From Dehalococcoidia bacterium UBA1332 (GTDB lineage: Bacteria; Chloroflexota; Dehalococcoidia; Lucifugimonadales; Lucifugimonadaceae): a DNA stretch of 39,167 nucleotides. Every line of letters starts with the position of its first letter. Position 1 is the stretch's first letter. A model generated the notes under the pieces. The model saw nothing but the letters and a program-made list of their open reading frames with translations. It ran no database searches and had not been told where the DNA came from. The position numbers were made by a program, and so were the translations under genes. Below, piece after piece: positions 25,930-34,835 of this stretch. The stretch is taken from assembly GCA_002306745.1 (NCBI GenBank), contig DBSW01000198.1:1805-40971 (forward strand). Direction: 5' to 3'.

Positions 25930-25982
25930 CTATTTTCGTATCTAAGTGCTAGTACAACTGTACTGCAATCCAGAACTTTGAA

Positions 25983-28007
25983 CTATTGAAGCTCAAGGTT
26001 CCAAAGTGAGTTCAGGTTGGTCATAGCAGCTTTGTCCATCGGGAATGCCTTGATCTTCTTGTTGTTGAAGTAGAAAGCATCAGGGATGGCTACAACACCA
26101 GGCTGTAGGTTCTGGTCGTAAACGTAGTCGAGGTACTCGTTAGCGGCTTCTGTTGCAGATGCCTGGTCTGGAGCCTCAGCCATTCGCTTGTAAAGGTCCA
26201 GAATAACGGGTGACTCGAAACCACAGCTGAATCCACCACGGGTGAGAGTCGTCTGCACAAGGCCCTTCGGGAAGTGCCATGGGATAGCCGATTTACCCTT
26301 GTCACAAGAAGTGATCCATGGGTGGGTGTTCGAACGACCAACAACTGTAGGTCGGAAAGTCTGGTATGAGAACTTCAATGAGAAGGTCTTTAGTCCGATG
26401 TCGGCCCAGAAACCGGCAACTGCGTCAGCAACTTCACCAGTGATTGATGCACCACCACCGAGTTCAGGACCGGCGTAAACAGAAACCTCAAAGGCGTGTT
26501 CGCCAAGAGGGCCGTCTTTGCTGGCAGAACCCTTCTGGTAGTCGTTGTTCTGAGCCAGAATTAGCTCAACAGCACCATCTGGGTCGTATGGGTACTCGTG
26601 CTCACCAGTCCAGTTAGGGCTGGAAGCGTTGAAGTACTCAACGTGTACAACTTCACCAAGGCCAGCAACGAGAGTCTCGTTTACAAGGTCTCGGTCAATT
26701 GCGATAGCCATAGCTCGGCGAATTGCCTTTGCTTGCTCTAGGTCATCGTCACCATGCTTACCAGGTGATCCGATCCACGGAATGTCGTGAACGAATGTTG
26801 CCTTTGTTGGAAGGTCAAGACCTTCGTTGTCACCACCTGCGTAAGTGTCTTCCCAGAGGTTACCTGAGAAGAAAACACCGAGCTGTGTGGCACCACCAGG
26901 TGATGTCTGAGTGAATTCAGACGGGTCAAACTTGGCAGCATCTTTTGGTTCAAGTGATGCCATGTCAACTTCACCGGTACGCAGCAGAGCTGCTCGGGTA
27001 GTTGGCTCAGCAACTCCAACGATCTTAATTCGATCAGTCTTTGGTTCGAGCTCTGGCAACCAGTGTGTGCCTTCTCGGTTGACGATTGTGTAGTGCTCGT
27101 CTCGGAGCCACTCTTCAACTTGGTATGGACCGGTAGCAACAATGTTGTCTCGGACCCAATCCTCGCCCATGTCGTCATGCGCCTTCTTTGAGAAGACGTT
27201 GAAAGCCTGACCAGAAGCGTTTACGTAGTCATCTTTCCATGTCGAGTCAAACGATGTGAATTCGAAAGTGATCGTCTCATCGTCAACAGCAGTCCACTCA
27301 CCCCAAAGACCGGCAAAGTCACCAGCCTGCCCATGAATGGACTCAGGTGTTGTAACGCTGTTGGCGTCGTTCATTGAGAATGCAACGTCGGCAGCAGTCA
27401 AATCTCCAAAGTCGTTGCCATCAACAACCTGGAATGGAATTCCCTGTTGAATCTTTACAGTCGCACTGGACAAGTCCGATGCAACCTCAAATGATGTGGC
27501 AATCCATGGAAGCTCACTGTCGTCGTCAGCACGTCGGAACAGAGTTTCGGCGATACCGATGTTCTTTAGGCCATCGTTTGCCTGTGCTCTACCCAAGCCA
27601 TTTTCGTCACCGACTGTACCGCCAGTGGCGATAACAGCAGTTCCTGCCGGCGTGGATGTGTCCGGTGCCTTAATCAATCCTTCAGGTGCTGGTGTAGCAG
27701 TTGCAGGAACTGGTGTTGCTGTAACTACGACCTCAACTTGCTTCTCAACTTCAACTGTAACAGTGTCACCTTTTTCCGTTACAACAACGGTCTGAATAAC
27801 AGTGTCACCTTTGACTTCGATTGTTTCGCCCTTCTCTTTAACGATCACGGTCTCGACGATGGTGTCGCCCTTAACTTGGACTTCCTTCTCGACGACAACG
27901 GTCTCGACAACTGTGGTAACAGTATCTTCACCACAGGCAACTATCGTTACTGATAGTGCAGCTAGGGCCGCAAGTACAAAAAGCACCGGCTTCTTAGCTA
28001 AGTTCAT
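25983..28007 (-). CDS. ABC transporter solute-binding lipoprotein (oligopeptide/nickel family 5)
   Basis: 674-aa extracytoplasmic binding protein of the SBP_bac_5 family. A lipoprotein signal ends in SVTIVAC with Cys25 as the lipid anchor. Residues 26-110 are a Val/Thr/Glu-rich linker with two tandem 20-residue repeats (45-64 and 65-84, each beginning VKGDT) and then TATPVPATATPAP. The binding domain has TSFEVASDLSSATVKIQQG, ADVAFSMNDANSV and AMAIAIDRDLVNETL, typical of family 5. No permease or ATPase gene adjoins it. Codons favour AAG, ATC and AAC, unlike neighbours that use AAA and ATA, which suggests high expression. A strong promoter, an AGGGGGAG ribosome-binding site and a strong terminator frame it. 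Ligand unknown. Confidence 0.92.
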   Translation of the reverse strand: MNLAKKPVLFVLAALAALSVTIVACGEDTVTTVVETVVVEKEVQVKGDTIVETVIVKEKGETIEVKGDTVIQTVVVTEKGDTVTVEVEKQVEVVVTATPVPATATPAPEGLIKAPDTSTPAGTAVIATGGTVGDENGLGRAQANDGLKNIGIAETLFRRADDDSELPWIATSFEVASDLSSATVKIQQGIPFQVVDGNDFGDLTAADVAFSMNDANSVTTPESIHGQAGDFAGLWGEWTAVDDETITFEFTSFDSTWKDDYVNASGQAFNVFSKKAHDDMGEDWVRDNIVATGPYQVEEWLRDEHYTIVNREGTHWLPELEPKTDRIKIVGVAEPTTRAALLRTGEVDMASLEPKDAAKFDPSEFTQTSPGGATQLGVFFSGNLWEDTYAGGDNEGLDLPTKATFVHDIPWIGSPGKHGDDDLEQAKAIRRAMAIAIDRDLVNETLVAGLGEVVHVEYFNASSPNWTGEHEYPYDPDGAVELILAQNNDYQKGSASKDGPLGEHAFEVSVYAGPELGGGASITGEVADAVAGFWADIGLKTFSLKFSYQTFRPTVVGRSNTHPWITSCDKGKSAIPWHFPKGLVQTTLTRGGFSCGFESPVILDLYKRMAEAPDQASATEAANEYLDYVYDQNLQPGVVAIPDAFYFNNKKIKAFPMDKAAMTNLNSLWNLELQ
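27756..27875 (-). repeat. Two tandem 60-bp coding repeats in the lipoprotein linker
   Basis: Codons 45-64 and 65-84 of the solute-binding protein form two copies of a 20-residue unit (VKGDT...TV.V.EKG.T). About 12 of 20 residues are identical between copies. A partial third copy (VETVVVEKEV) lies just before. The repeat is read at protein level; DNA identity is lower. Confidence 0.75.
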
Positions 28008-28122
28008 TTTCTCCCCCTACAGGTAGACGTAAAATTCCGGCCAGGTCGAATCAAGTAATTAAATCCTTCCGACGACCAGCGCGTTGACTTCTGCAACACA
28101 TTGCGCCTATCTCAAGTAGGGG

Positions 28123-28151
28123 AGTATAGGTAAGTTGTTGGATTGTGTCCA
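28123..28151 (-). promoter_or_regulatory. Near-consensus sigma-70-type promoter of the solute-binding protein gene
   Basis: On the minus strand, TGGACA (28151 to 28146, 5/6 to TTGACA), a 17-bp spacer and TATACT (28128 to 28123, 5/6 to TATAAT). Transcription would begin near 28116, giving a leader of about 110 nt ending in AGGGGGAG just before the ATG at 28007. The rest of the 409-bp gap (28008-28416) holds the rpmB terminator and about 210 bp in which I see nothing definite. Confidence 0.7.
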
Positions 28152-28363
28152 CTGAAATTCAGGTGCGTATATCCCAGGATTTAATAAATATTGTCCCAAT
28201 AAAATGTATATAAGACGTAAATTAGCAATATTTGTACTCAAAATCAGAATTTATCGACAGCCTGAAATTGACGAAAGTTGAAAACACGAAACCGTGTAAA
28301 AGTAAAGAAATAAACTAGTGTTACCGGAATCTGCTAATGTGAACATAGCGTAAATATGTTTCA

Positions 28364-28400
28364 CAAAAAAAGCCCTTCTCAATGAATGAAGGGCTTTTTT
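28364..28400 (-). terminator. Rho-independent terminator of rpmB
   Basis: An 8-bp stem, AGCCCTTC (28371-28378) with GAAGGGCT (28388-28395), and a 9-nt loop. It is flanked by A7 on the left and T6 on the right, so on the minus strand it is a hairpin followed by T7, 16 bp past the rpmB stop. It would also work on the plus strand. Confidence 0.9.
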
Positions 28401-28416
28401 CAGATTCAAATAATAT

Positions 28417-28641
28417 TCAATCGGACAATAGTGATACACCACGCTTATCGAGAGTTCTAATCTCTCTAGCAGTGAGTTTAATGCGATGGCGTTGACCATC
28501 TATAACAACCCATTTATTCTGCAGGTTTGGCTTAGAAATCTTACGCGTTGCGTTCAGAGCATGTGACCTGTTATGACCGAACATAGGCTTAGGGCGGGGG
28601 CCCAGTCCAAGTTTTGATCGGATTTGGTCGGGACTTGGCAT
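28417..28641 (-). CDS. rpmB: 50S ribosomal protein L28 (cysteine-free form)
   Basis: 74-aa ribosomal protein. The L28 core is plain: PMFGHNRSHALNATRKISKPNLQNKWV, here split as FGHNRSHALN, TRKISKPNLQ and KWVVIDGQRHRIKLTAREIRTLDKRG. In many bacteria the N-terminus is MAKCDICGK with zinc-binding cysteines. Here it is replaced by an 18-residue segment MPSPDQIRSKLGLGPRPK and no Cys occurs anywhere, so this is the non-zinc form with an unusual leader. It diverges from fakA across 217 bp, the same neighbourhood as in Firmicutes. Confidence 0.88.
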   Translation of the reverse strand: MPSPDQIRSKLGLGPRPKPMFGHNRSHALNATRKISKPNLQNKWVVIDGQRHRIKLTAREIRTLDKRGVSLLSD

Positions 28642-28858
28642 AAATAATAAACTCGTAGATGTAATTACAGTTGAAAGGAACGGTTCGATCGATAAAACCT
28701 ACTAACGATCAAGGCACAGCCGTGTTTCAGGCTGTAAGACTTAACGGTAGCATGCCAGCAAACCCGTAACAACAAAAAACCTAAGCCGTAATCAGGCAAC
28801 ATTGGATCTCGTAAACACGCAAACCTTTTCTAATTGATAAAAACTACGACTAGGGATC

Positions 28859-30523
28859 ATGAATAAACCAGAAACGAAAATTTCCAGTAAAACGTCTTTT
28901 AGGTTAACCAACATGATCCGAGGGGCCGCGATGGCGCTGGATGCAAACCGAGAAACTATCAACGCTCTCAATGTATTTCCTGTCCCAGACGGCGACACCG
29001 GCACGAACATGCTGCTTTCCCTGAGATCAGTAATAGAACAGCTACCAGACGGCACCTCAGAATCTGCCAATGAAGTCGCAAAAATTGTCGCAAGATCAGC
29101 ATTATTGGGAGCAAGAGGAAACTCGGGGCTCATTCTCGCTCAATATTTCAAGGGATTATCTGAAGCGATAGGTGAAGACACCGAACTTACAGGTGAGCAC
29201 TTCGCTAAATCTATACGCCATGCAAGCGATAGCGCATACAAAGCTCTACCGAATCCTGTAGAAGGGACAATGCTAACTGTCTACCGAGAATGCGCGGAAA
29301 TCTCAGAAACTGCTGCTGCGCAAAATCCGGACCTTGAAAGCGTAATGTCTATTGTTGCCGTTGAAGCATTAAAGTCGGTCCAACGCACACCTCAGCTATT
29401 ACCCATTCTCGCGGAAGCGGAGGTGGTTGATTCAGGTGGATTTGGTTTCGCAGTAATGATCGATGGAGCACTACGTTCGCTAAAAGGCGAAGATCCCATC
29501 GGAAGAAAAATACCTGTCCCAATGCCAAACGACTCCAAATTCACCGGTGCTATAAAAACTGATTTTGTTAACGCATCGGAAGAAATAGAATGGGGTTATT
29601 GCACGGTTTTCGCAATCGAGTCAGAAAATATCGATATCAATAAACTCAGAGATCAAATAGCTAAAATTGGCAGGTCCGCTGTTGTTGATGGAGCTGACGG
29701 AATCGCCAAAGTTCATGTTCATATGGAGGATCCTGGACTAGCGCTGACAATGGGGCTTGATTACGGCCAATTATCAAACATTGAAATCGCTAATATGGAT
29801 ACTCAGGCGTCTGACTGGGCTGCTGATAGGCGAGAAGACACTAGTTCAGAAGACACAAATCTACTTCCTGTAGCGGTTGTAGCCGTTGCTGTCGGCGCTG
29901 GCCTTAAGGATCTAATTATCAGCACGGGTATGGGGGCAACTTCAGTTCTAGAGGGCGGAGATACGATGAACCCATCGGTATCGGACCTGCTTGCCGCTGT
30001 TGAAGCTGCACCATCGGAAAACGTAATACTTTTACCGAATAACAAAAATATCATTCCGGCGGCGCTGGAAGTTCCAACTTTGACCAATAAAGATGTTCGT
30101 GTGATACAAACCCTTTCAATTCAGACCGGTGTTGCAGCTTTGTTGGAATTCAATAACACACACGATATTAATGAAAACCAAAAAGCGATGAACAGCGTAC
30201 TAAGTGAAATCGGAGATGGACGCGTTTGCATAGCAACGCGAGATGCAAATGTCTACGGTAACAAAATCAAAAAAGGCATGGCATTTGCCACTTTCAATGA
30301 AGAAATAATCGCAGTTGGAAGCGAACCTTTTTCAGTACTGACGGAGCTCATTGAAGCCAAAGGTGAAGATGCTGAAATAATAACCATATACACTGGAGAT
30401 TCAATCGAAAAAGATGGAATCGAATCGACCGATAAACTATTACGTAACAAATTTGGTGACTTAGAAATAGAAGTCATATATGGGGGCCAACCTCACTACG
30501 ACTTTCTAGTTGCGGTAGAGTAG
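28859..30523 (+). CDS. fakA: Fatty acid kinase subunit FakA (DhaL-domain protein)
   Basis: 554-aa ATP-binding subunit of fatty acid kinase, which with a fatty-acid-carrying FakB (DegV) makes acyl-phosphate. The N-terminal DhaL domain shows INALNVFPVPDGDTGTNML (Mg-binding aspartates), LLGARGNSGLILAQ and NPVEGTMLTVYRE. The middle and C-terminal parts (EWGYCTVFAIE, VHVHMEDPG, LLPNNKNIIPAA, ITIYTGDSIEKDG) match the FakA C-terminal domains. Length is typical. It is followed by degV after 88 bp and then recG. Confidence 0.92.
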   Translation: MNKPETKISSKTSFRLTNMIRGAAMALDANRETINALNVFPVPDGDTGTNMLLSLRSVIEQLPDGTSESANEVAKIVARSALLGARGNSGLILAQYFKGLSEAIGEDTELTGEHFAKSIRHASDSAYKALPNPVEGTMLTVYRECAEISETAAAQNPDLESVMSIVAVEALKSVQRTPQLLPILAEAEVVDSGGFGFAVMIDGALRSLKGEDPIGRKIPVPMPNDSKFTGAIKTDFVNASEEIEWGYCTVFAIESENIDINKLRDQIAKIGRSAVVDGADGIAKVHVHMEDPGLALTMGLDYGQLSNIEIANMDTQASDWAADRREDTSSEDTNLLPVAVVAVAVGAGLKDLIISTGMGATSVLEGGDTMNPSVSDLLAAVEAAPSENVILLPNNKNIIPAALEVPTLTNKDVRVIQTLSIQTGVAALLEFNNTHDINENQKAMNSVLSEIGDGRVCIATRDANVYGNKIKKGMAFATFNEEIIAVGSEPFSVLTELIEAKGEDAEIITIYTGDSIEKDGIESTDKLLRNKFGDLEIEVIYGGQPHYDFLVAVE

Positions 30524-30611
30524 CCTGACACCCAAATCGTGATTTGGTTGATTTACCAAAGCTAAGAGACTATATAAAAAGATTTCTAATTGTATTGGAG
30601 CACAAACAAAT

Positions 30612-31463
30612 ATGAGCATCGCGGTTGTAACAGATAGCACCTCTGATCTTCCAGTCAATATCGCCAGTCATCACAATATTTCGGTCGTGCCGCTTAACGT
30701 TCATATCCAGGACGATACATTCAGGGACGGGATCGACATATCCGCTGCGGAAATGTACCGCAAATTACCTGACCAAAAAGTCATTCCCACTACCTCAGCG
30801 CCATCAGTCGGAACTTTTTTGGAATTCTACGAACGATTGGCAGAGACACACGATGAAATAATCTCAATTCACCTGAGCAGCAAGCTTAGCCTGACTCATG
30901 GATCTGCCGTAAATGCGGCAAAAGAAATGCAGTCAAAAGGCACATTGGTCAAGGTAGTAGATACTGCACAAGCTTCTATGGCGCTTGGATGGACAGCAGT
31001 TGAAGTAGCCGAACTCGTTGCAAAAGGCGGAACGATTGATGAAGCCGTAATCAGGGCTGAGAATGCAGCCGGGAGGGCGTCATTTGTCGGCATGGTCGAC
31101 ACTTTGGAGTATCTAGTTCGCGGTGGCAGGATAGGAAAGGCTAAAGGATTTGTAGGGTCACTTCTAAAATTTCGCCCAATCCTTACACTAATCGAAGGAG
31201 AAGTACACCCGGTATCAAGAGTTCGTAACCGAGGTAAAGGCATTGCAGAATTAAAAACAATGATCGGCGATGCAGCACCACTTAGCAAACTCGCTGTACT
31301 GTATACGACTGAAGAAGATCTGGCGCGTGAAATCGCTATTTCAGTAACTGATTACGCACCAGACGGAGAGCCCATAGTTGCCCAACTTGGTCCAGTCGTG
31401 GGTAATTATCTTGGCCCAGGAGCTCTGGGATTCGGACTTATAAGGTCTGCAAGTAGCGCATGA
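30612..31463 (+). CDS. DegV-family fatty acid-binding protein (FakB)
   Basis: 283-aa DegV protein that holds a fatty acid for phosphorylation by FakA. Motifs are IAVVTDSTSDLP at the N-terminus, VVPLNVHI, DGIDISAAEMY, TTSAPSVGTFLEFY (Ser/Thr near the carboxylate), VDTLEYLVRGGRIGKA and RPILTLIEGEV, all classic for DegV. TATTGGAGCAC precedes the ATG. It overlaps recG by four bases (ATGA, 31460-31463). Pairing with fakA in one run supports the FakB role; chain-length preference cannot be read from sequence. Confidence 0.92.
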   Translation: MSIAVVTDSTSDLPVNIASHHNISVVPLNVHIQDDTFRDGIDISAAEMYRKLPDQKVIPTTSAPSVGTFLEFYERLAETHDEIISIHLSSKLSLTHGSAVNAAKEMQSKGTLVKVVDTAQASMALGWTAVEVAELVAKGGTIDEAVIRAENAAGRASFVGMVDTLEYLVRGGRIGKAKGFVGSLLKFRPILTLIEGEVHPVSRVRNRGKGIAELKTMIGDAAPLSKLAVLYTTEEDLAREIAISVTDYAPDGEPIVAQLGPVVGNYLGPGALGFGLIRSASSA

Positions 31464-33991
31464 ACTCGGGGGAACTCGAAACGGGTTACAGCCCTACCTC
31501 TCAATTGGATCGCAACAGCAAGCCCAGTCGAGAGTTAAGAGCACTAAAAAATATTCTCGAGTTAGAACAAAAACTCGAGTTTACAAACCGCGCGGTTATG
31601 GGAGGGCTCGATAGTTTTATTGAGCAGATGCCAAAGTCCATGCGGTGGATTCTTAAGGTTGAGCCTTTATCGGGATCACGCTACGCAGTTTTAGAACCAG
31701 GTCAACGACATCGTTGGGCATCTTTGGTATTGGCAAGATTGAACATAGCAACAGTCGAACAAAACAATTCAAGAGTTGCTAAAAAATCGGGAACAAAAAA
31801 AGTATCTAAGAAAAGAGTCAACAACCATAAGAATTACACTCTGGAGACGGCGCTAGAAAATTTAAAATTTATTCACAAATCCACTCGCCAAAAACTCAAA
31901 AAGCTCGGCGTAGGAAACCTGAGAGATATTATCCATCTATTCCCTAAAAGGCACATTGATTACTCTCAGGTGACAAAAGTCGTCGACGCGACAGTTGGGG
32001 AACAGGTGACAGTTGCTGGCAGGGTAATACGAACAGAGATTGCAAAGATAGGCCCACGGCCCGGTGCAGCTAAAATTTTCATTAACGACGGCTCCGGAGT
32101 GCTAGAAGCAACCTTTTTTAGGCAGGCTTACCTCGCAGGCAAATTCAAGCAAGGTGCGTTAGTGGCTTTCTCTGGCGAAATCAGAAAATTCAATAGCCGC
32201 TATCAAATGCAAAACCCTGAGTACGACCTGATACCTAGCAATTCACTATCTGCAAGTATCAAAGATGATACTCATATGACCCATGCAGGCAATCTACTGC
32301 CAGTCTACCCATCAACTGAGGGGCTATTGCAACGATCAATAAGAACGGCAACACGTAAATCACTCGACTATGGGCTGCCTTTAGTAAAAGAGTTTCTTTC
32401 TGACGAATTAAGAAAGAGACATTCTTTCGAAAACCTAACTAAATCAATTGAGTCTATGCACTACCCAAGTTCACCGATGGATTATTCTGAAGCACGCCGC
32501 AGAATGGCTTTTGATGAATTATTCATATACCAACTTGCAGCTTTAAAGAAGAAAACTGAATGGCAGAATCAGATTGATGGCATTGCTATCAACCATGTGA
32601 AGGCTCGACCCGTAATCGATGCGTTCCTAAATTCCCTTGGATTCGATCTAACAAAAGACCAACAAAACGCATTAAATCAATTGGTTAAAGATATGGGTTC
32701 TGGAGTTCCAATGGGCAGACTCCTGCAAGGTGAGGTAGGTAGCGGAAAAACAGTGGTAGCCCTAGCATCACTTCTAGCCGTAAACGCATCAGGATATCAA
32801 GGCACGCTGATGGCGCCTACCGAGGTACTCGCCGAACAACATTTTCTAAACGCTTCCAATCAAATAAATGCAGAATCTATGTCCAATGAACCAAAGGAGG
32901 CGGTACTTCAAGCGAATCTACCGGGCAGTATAGATACCAAGATAACCATAGTGCTACTTATCGGTAGTCTAAAGCCCTCAATCAAAAAACGAGTGCAGCA
33001 AATAATCACGAATGGCGACGCAGATTTGATTATTGGGACACATGCTCTATTGCAAGAACAAATTTCAATCCCGAAGCTCGGACTTGCCGTCGTGGATGAG
33101 CAACACCGTTTTGGTGTAGAGCAACGAAGTGGGCTAACACGTCGGAAACCTCGCCCTCATCTTCTAGCAATGTCAGCAACACCAATTCCAAGAACGTTAT
33201 CTCTAACAATATATGGTGATCTGGACATAACCACGCTCAAATTACTACCAAAAGGTCGTAAACCGATCAACACAACCCTCGCCAATAACGAAACTACCAA
33301 AAAAGACGCTTACGAAATCGTTCGCAGAGAAGTTGCTAAAGGGAGACAAGCATTCGTAGTTTGCCCACTGATTGAACCATCTGATTCAGTAGACGCAGCC
33401 TCTGCGATTCAAGAATTCGAGCGACTATCCAACAATGAATTAAGAGAATTGCAAATAGGTCTGCTGCATGGGCGTATGAGCCTTGCAGAAAAGCAGGACG
33501 TAATGGAGAAATTCCGGCACAAATCTATAGATGTATTGGTCGCAACGCCTGTTATTGAAGTAGGAGTAGATATCCCCAATGCCACAGTGATGATAATCAT
33601 GAGTGCAGACCGATTCGGACTCGCGCAATTGCATCAACTAAGGGGGCGTGTGGGAAGAGGTGGAAATAAAAGTTTCTGTGTGTTGTTACCAAATTCACAA
33701 GGAAAAACAGCAAACAGCCGTATCCAGGCTATATTAGATCACACCGACGGATTTAAGCTTGCCGAAGAGGATCTGCGCATTAGAGGACCTGGTGACTACA
33801 TCGGAACTCGCCAAAGCGGTTGGGACGAATTAAAAGTGGCCACAATTGACGATACAACTCTACTACTTATAGCACGTAGTGAAGCTTTGAACTTAATAAA
33901 AAATGGGACACTTGATGCAATTATCTCCAACGAATCGCTATCCAGACAACTTGAGAGAGTTACTTCAAGCCAGTTCACAGAGTTTTCGTAA
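31460..33991 (+). CDS. recG: ATP-dependent DNA helicase RecG
   Basis: Branch-migration helicase that remodels stalled forks and Holliday junctions. 843 aa, about 150 longer than Escherichia coli RecG because of an N-terminal extension (about residues 1-135) with a Lys/Arg-rich stretch (KKSGTKKVSKKRVNNHK). The wedge/OB domain follows (FPKRHIDYSQ, then GSGVLEATFF). Walker A GEVGSGKT is at 424-431, DEQH box at 546-549, MSATPIPRTL next, and RGRVGRG in the second RecA domain, ending in the RecG-specific GTRQSGWDELKVA. Its start overlaps degV by four bases, so it is co-translated. Confidence 0.96.
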   Translation: MNSGELETGYSPTSQLDRNSKPSRELRALKNILELEQKLEFTNRAVMGGLDSFIEQMPKSMRWILKVEPLSGSRYAVLEPGQRHRWASLVLARLNIATVEQNNSRVAKKSGTKKVSKKRVNNHKNYTLETALENLKFIHKSTRQKLKKLGVGNLRDIIHLFPKRHIDYSQVTKVVDATVGEQVTVAGRVIRTEIAKIGPRPGAAKIFINDGSGVLEATFFRQAYLAGKFKQGALVAFSGEIRKFNSRYQMQNPEYDLIPSNSLSASIKDDTHMTHAGNLLPVYPSTEGLLQRSIRTATRKSLDYGLPLVKEFLSDELRKRHSFENLTKSIESMHYPSSPMDYSEARRRMAFDELFIYQLAALKKKTEWQNQIDGIAINHVKARPVIDAFLNSLGFDLTKDQQNALNQLVKDMGSGVPMGRLLQGEVGSGKTVVALASLLAVNASGYQGTLMAPTEVLAEQHFLNASNQINAESMSNEPKEAVLQANLPGSIDTKITIVLLIGSLKPSIKKRVQQIITNGDADLIIGTHALLQEQISIPKLGLAVVDEQHRFGVEQRSGLTRRKPRPHLLAMSATPIPRTLSLTIYGDLDITTLKLLPKGRKPINTTLANNETTKKDAYEIVRREVAKGRQAFVVCPLIEPSDSVDAASAIQEFERLSNNELRELQIGLLHGRMSLAEKQDVMEKFRHKSIDVLVATPVIEVGVDIPNATVMIIMSADRFGLAQLHQLRGRVGRGGNKSFCVLLPNSQGKTANSRIQAILDHTDGFKLAEEDLRIRGPGDYIGTRQSGWDELKVATIDDTTLLLIARSEALNLIKNGTLDAIISNESLSRQLERVTSSQFTEFS

Positions 33992-34035
33992 ATCAAAACC
34001 ATAATCTCTTATCCACTATATAAACACACAGATCT

Positions 34036-34797
34036 ATGAAAAATAAAAAAATTCTTATAACTGGCATGAGCGGACTAATTGGCGGTCTGGTTGGACGAAA
34101 ATTAGCAGAAGATTATGATGTCTCTGCGTTGGGACGTTCTAAGGTCGCAGATTTCCCTACTACAGTAGTAGATATAGGTAATCACATAGAAGGAATCATA
34201 CCTGCTCTAGAGGATGTAGAAACTGTCGTGCACATGGCAGCATCACGAGGTGACGTACCCGCAGAAACTCACATAAAAGCAAATATAACTGGTGTTTACA
34301 ATCTCTTTGAGGCATGCCGATTAGCTGGCGTCAAGCGGATTGTTGCTGCAAGTACCGGAGCAGTGGTAGCAGGTTACGAAAAAGATGAACCATTCAAATC
34401 ACTGGTTCATGAACCAGGCTTCAAAATCCCAGACAAACGACCAATGATCACAATCGATACTCCAATTCGACCTACAAACATTTATTCCGTTTCGAAAATG
34501 TTCACTGAAAATCTAGGGAAAATGTATTCAGAACAATATGGAATATCGATAATCTGTGTTCGAATTGGCAAAGTCGAGATAAATGACGTGCCGTTAAATG
34601 CTCGTAATGCATCCGTCTGGTGCAGTCACCGTGACATAGTCCAAATGGTCACTAAAGCGGTTCACGCACCAAAAGATTTAACGTACGCAGTGTTATTTGC
34701 ATGTTCTGAAAATCCAACTAGATATAGAGACATCGAACACGCACGCAAATTGGTTGGGTTCGTACCCAATGACAGCGCTGCCGACCACGGTTACTAA
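34036..34797 (+). CDS. NAD-dependent epimerase/dehydratase (extended SDR)
   Basis: 253-aa extended short-chain dehydrogenase. It has KKILITGMSGLIGG (GxxGxxG, NAD-binding), VVHMAASRGD, AASTGAVVAG (catalytic Ser/Thr region) and YSVSK (active-site Tyr and Lys, about residue 151). The short length and RPTNIYSVSKMFTE resemble uronate dehydrogenase-like and nucleotide-sugar epimerase members, but the substrate cannot be chosen. It follows recG by 44 bp and precedes cobO by 38 bp; transcriptional linkage is possible. Confidence 0.85.
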   Translation: MKNKKILITGMSGLIGGLVGRKLAEDYDVSALGRSKVADFPTTVVDIGNHIEGIIPALEDVETVVHMAASRGDVPAETHIKANITGVYNLFEACRLAGVKRIVAASTGAVVAGYEKDEPFKSLVHEPGFKIPDKRPMITIDTPIRPTNIYSVSKMFTENLGKMYSEQYGISIICVRIGKVEINDVPLNARNASVWCSHRDIVQMVTKAVHAPKDLTYAVLFACSENPTRYRDIEHARKLVGFVPNDSAADHGY

Positions 34798-34835
34798 ACC
34801 AAACTACATTTTATCCGCTATGACAGGGCGACAAT

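Noticed and set aside
26738..27178. 146-aa frame overlapping the solute-binding protein gene
   Set aside because: Same-strand alternative frame of a well-supported gene, with low-complexity composition and no ribosome-binding site.
27756..27875. Tandem repeat as a mobile or CRISPR-like element
   Set aside because: It is in frame, protein-level and imperfect, inside a lipoprotein linker; no spacers or terminal repeats.
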